From positions 1 to 64,000 of the forward strand of contig NZ_BMTD01000012.1 in NCBI RefSeq assembly GCF_014649495.1: DNA of 64,000 bases. The letters are read 5' to 3'. Under the pieces are notes generated by a model that had not been told where the DNA came from, made no database searches, and worked only from the letters and a program-made list of their open reading frames with translations. This stretch comes from Streptomyces filipinensis. Its GTDB lineage: Bacteria; Actinomycetota; Actinomycetes; Streptomycetales; Streptomycetaceae. This document shows, in pieces, positions 63,955-64,000 of the stretch. Each line of letters begins with the position of its first letter. Positions within the stretch are counted from its first letter, which is position 1. Both the position numbers and the translations under genes were made by a program.

Positions 63955-64000
63955 GGGGCCGGCCGCCCCAGCCGGCTGCCGTCGGGCGCACCGTGCTGCT
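63951..64000 (+). CDS. Start of a further gene of the GTPase operon (cut by window end)
   Basis: The ATG overlaps the previous stop as ATGA. Only 16 residues are visible ('MRGRPPQPAAVGRTVL'), too few to assign. Confidence 0.6.
   Translation, partial: MRGRPPQPAAVGRTVL

Overview
The window is high-GC actinobacterial chromosome and reads as Streptomyces. The grounds are very strong G/C bias at third codon positions, GTG/TTG starts beside GGAGG-type ribosome sites, SARP-, AfsR- and WYL-type regulators, a cobalamin-riboswitch-controlled cbtBA pair, and the secreted Streptomyces 'VWR..PDD..CVDP' lectin layout. No tRNA, rRNA, CRISPR array or insertion sequence was seen.

Layout. 1-3400: the start of a flavodoxin-type reductase, a decayed acetolactate-synthase remnant, an intact katG and a GMC-oxidoreductase remnant. 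3409-19715: two divergent operons around 12.28 kb. They hold five diverged paralogues of a large cytosolic-looking family, called here the DHADP family after its N-terminal motif, with Ig-like C-terminal repeats, plus four unrecognised partner genes. I do not recognise this family and consider it the least explained part of the window. 19750-25558: a secreted ricin-type lectin, an FAD enzyme paired with a LodA-like quinone-cofactor oxidase, and a small charged protein. 25766-36853: a SARP regulator with a probable SARP operator, two peptidoglycan-binding hydrolases without signal peptides, a GntR/sterol-desaturase operon, a large ATPase-LuxR regulator, a Tat-exported intradiol dioxygenase, a WYL regulator, a NIPSNAP protein and a phosphatase-like protein without its active site. 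36951-38863: terminator, CbtA, CbtB, cobalamin riboswitch, and a methyltransferase gene broken by one in-frame stop codon.

39064-64000 looks like one large conflict/immunity-type locus. On the + strand come a gasdermin-like candidate, an HEAAH metallopeptidase, a radical SAM enzyme and a 69-residue peptide. A convergent minus-strand operon of 13 genes (58223 down to 42544) encodes, in transcription order, an EAD1-CHAT protease, a zinc/RING-like protein, a ThiF/E1-like enzyme, an EAD1-Ub-like-E2 fusion, a JAB deubiquitinase-like protein, a helical protein, an FtsH/CDC48-like AAA+ ATPase, a MoxR ATPase, several small or helical accessory proteins, and a beta-propeller protein ending in a vWA-like domain. 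A divergent + strand operon from 58341 encodes a membrane-anchored probable pseudokinase, a GTPase, a GTPase-associated protein and a membrane coiled-coil protein, and runs off the window. The pieces fit the FtsH/MoxR/vWA ternary and ubiquitin-like conjugation systems known from comparative genomics of multicellular bacteria. The likely logic is NTP-dependent sensing and assembly, EAD1-mediated recruitment, and proteolytic or pore-forming effectors. The exact combination here is inferred from sequence only.
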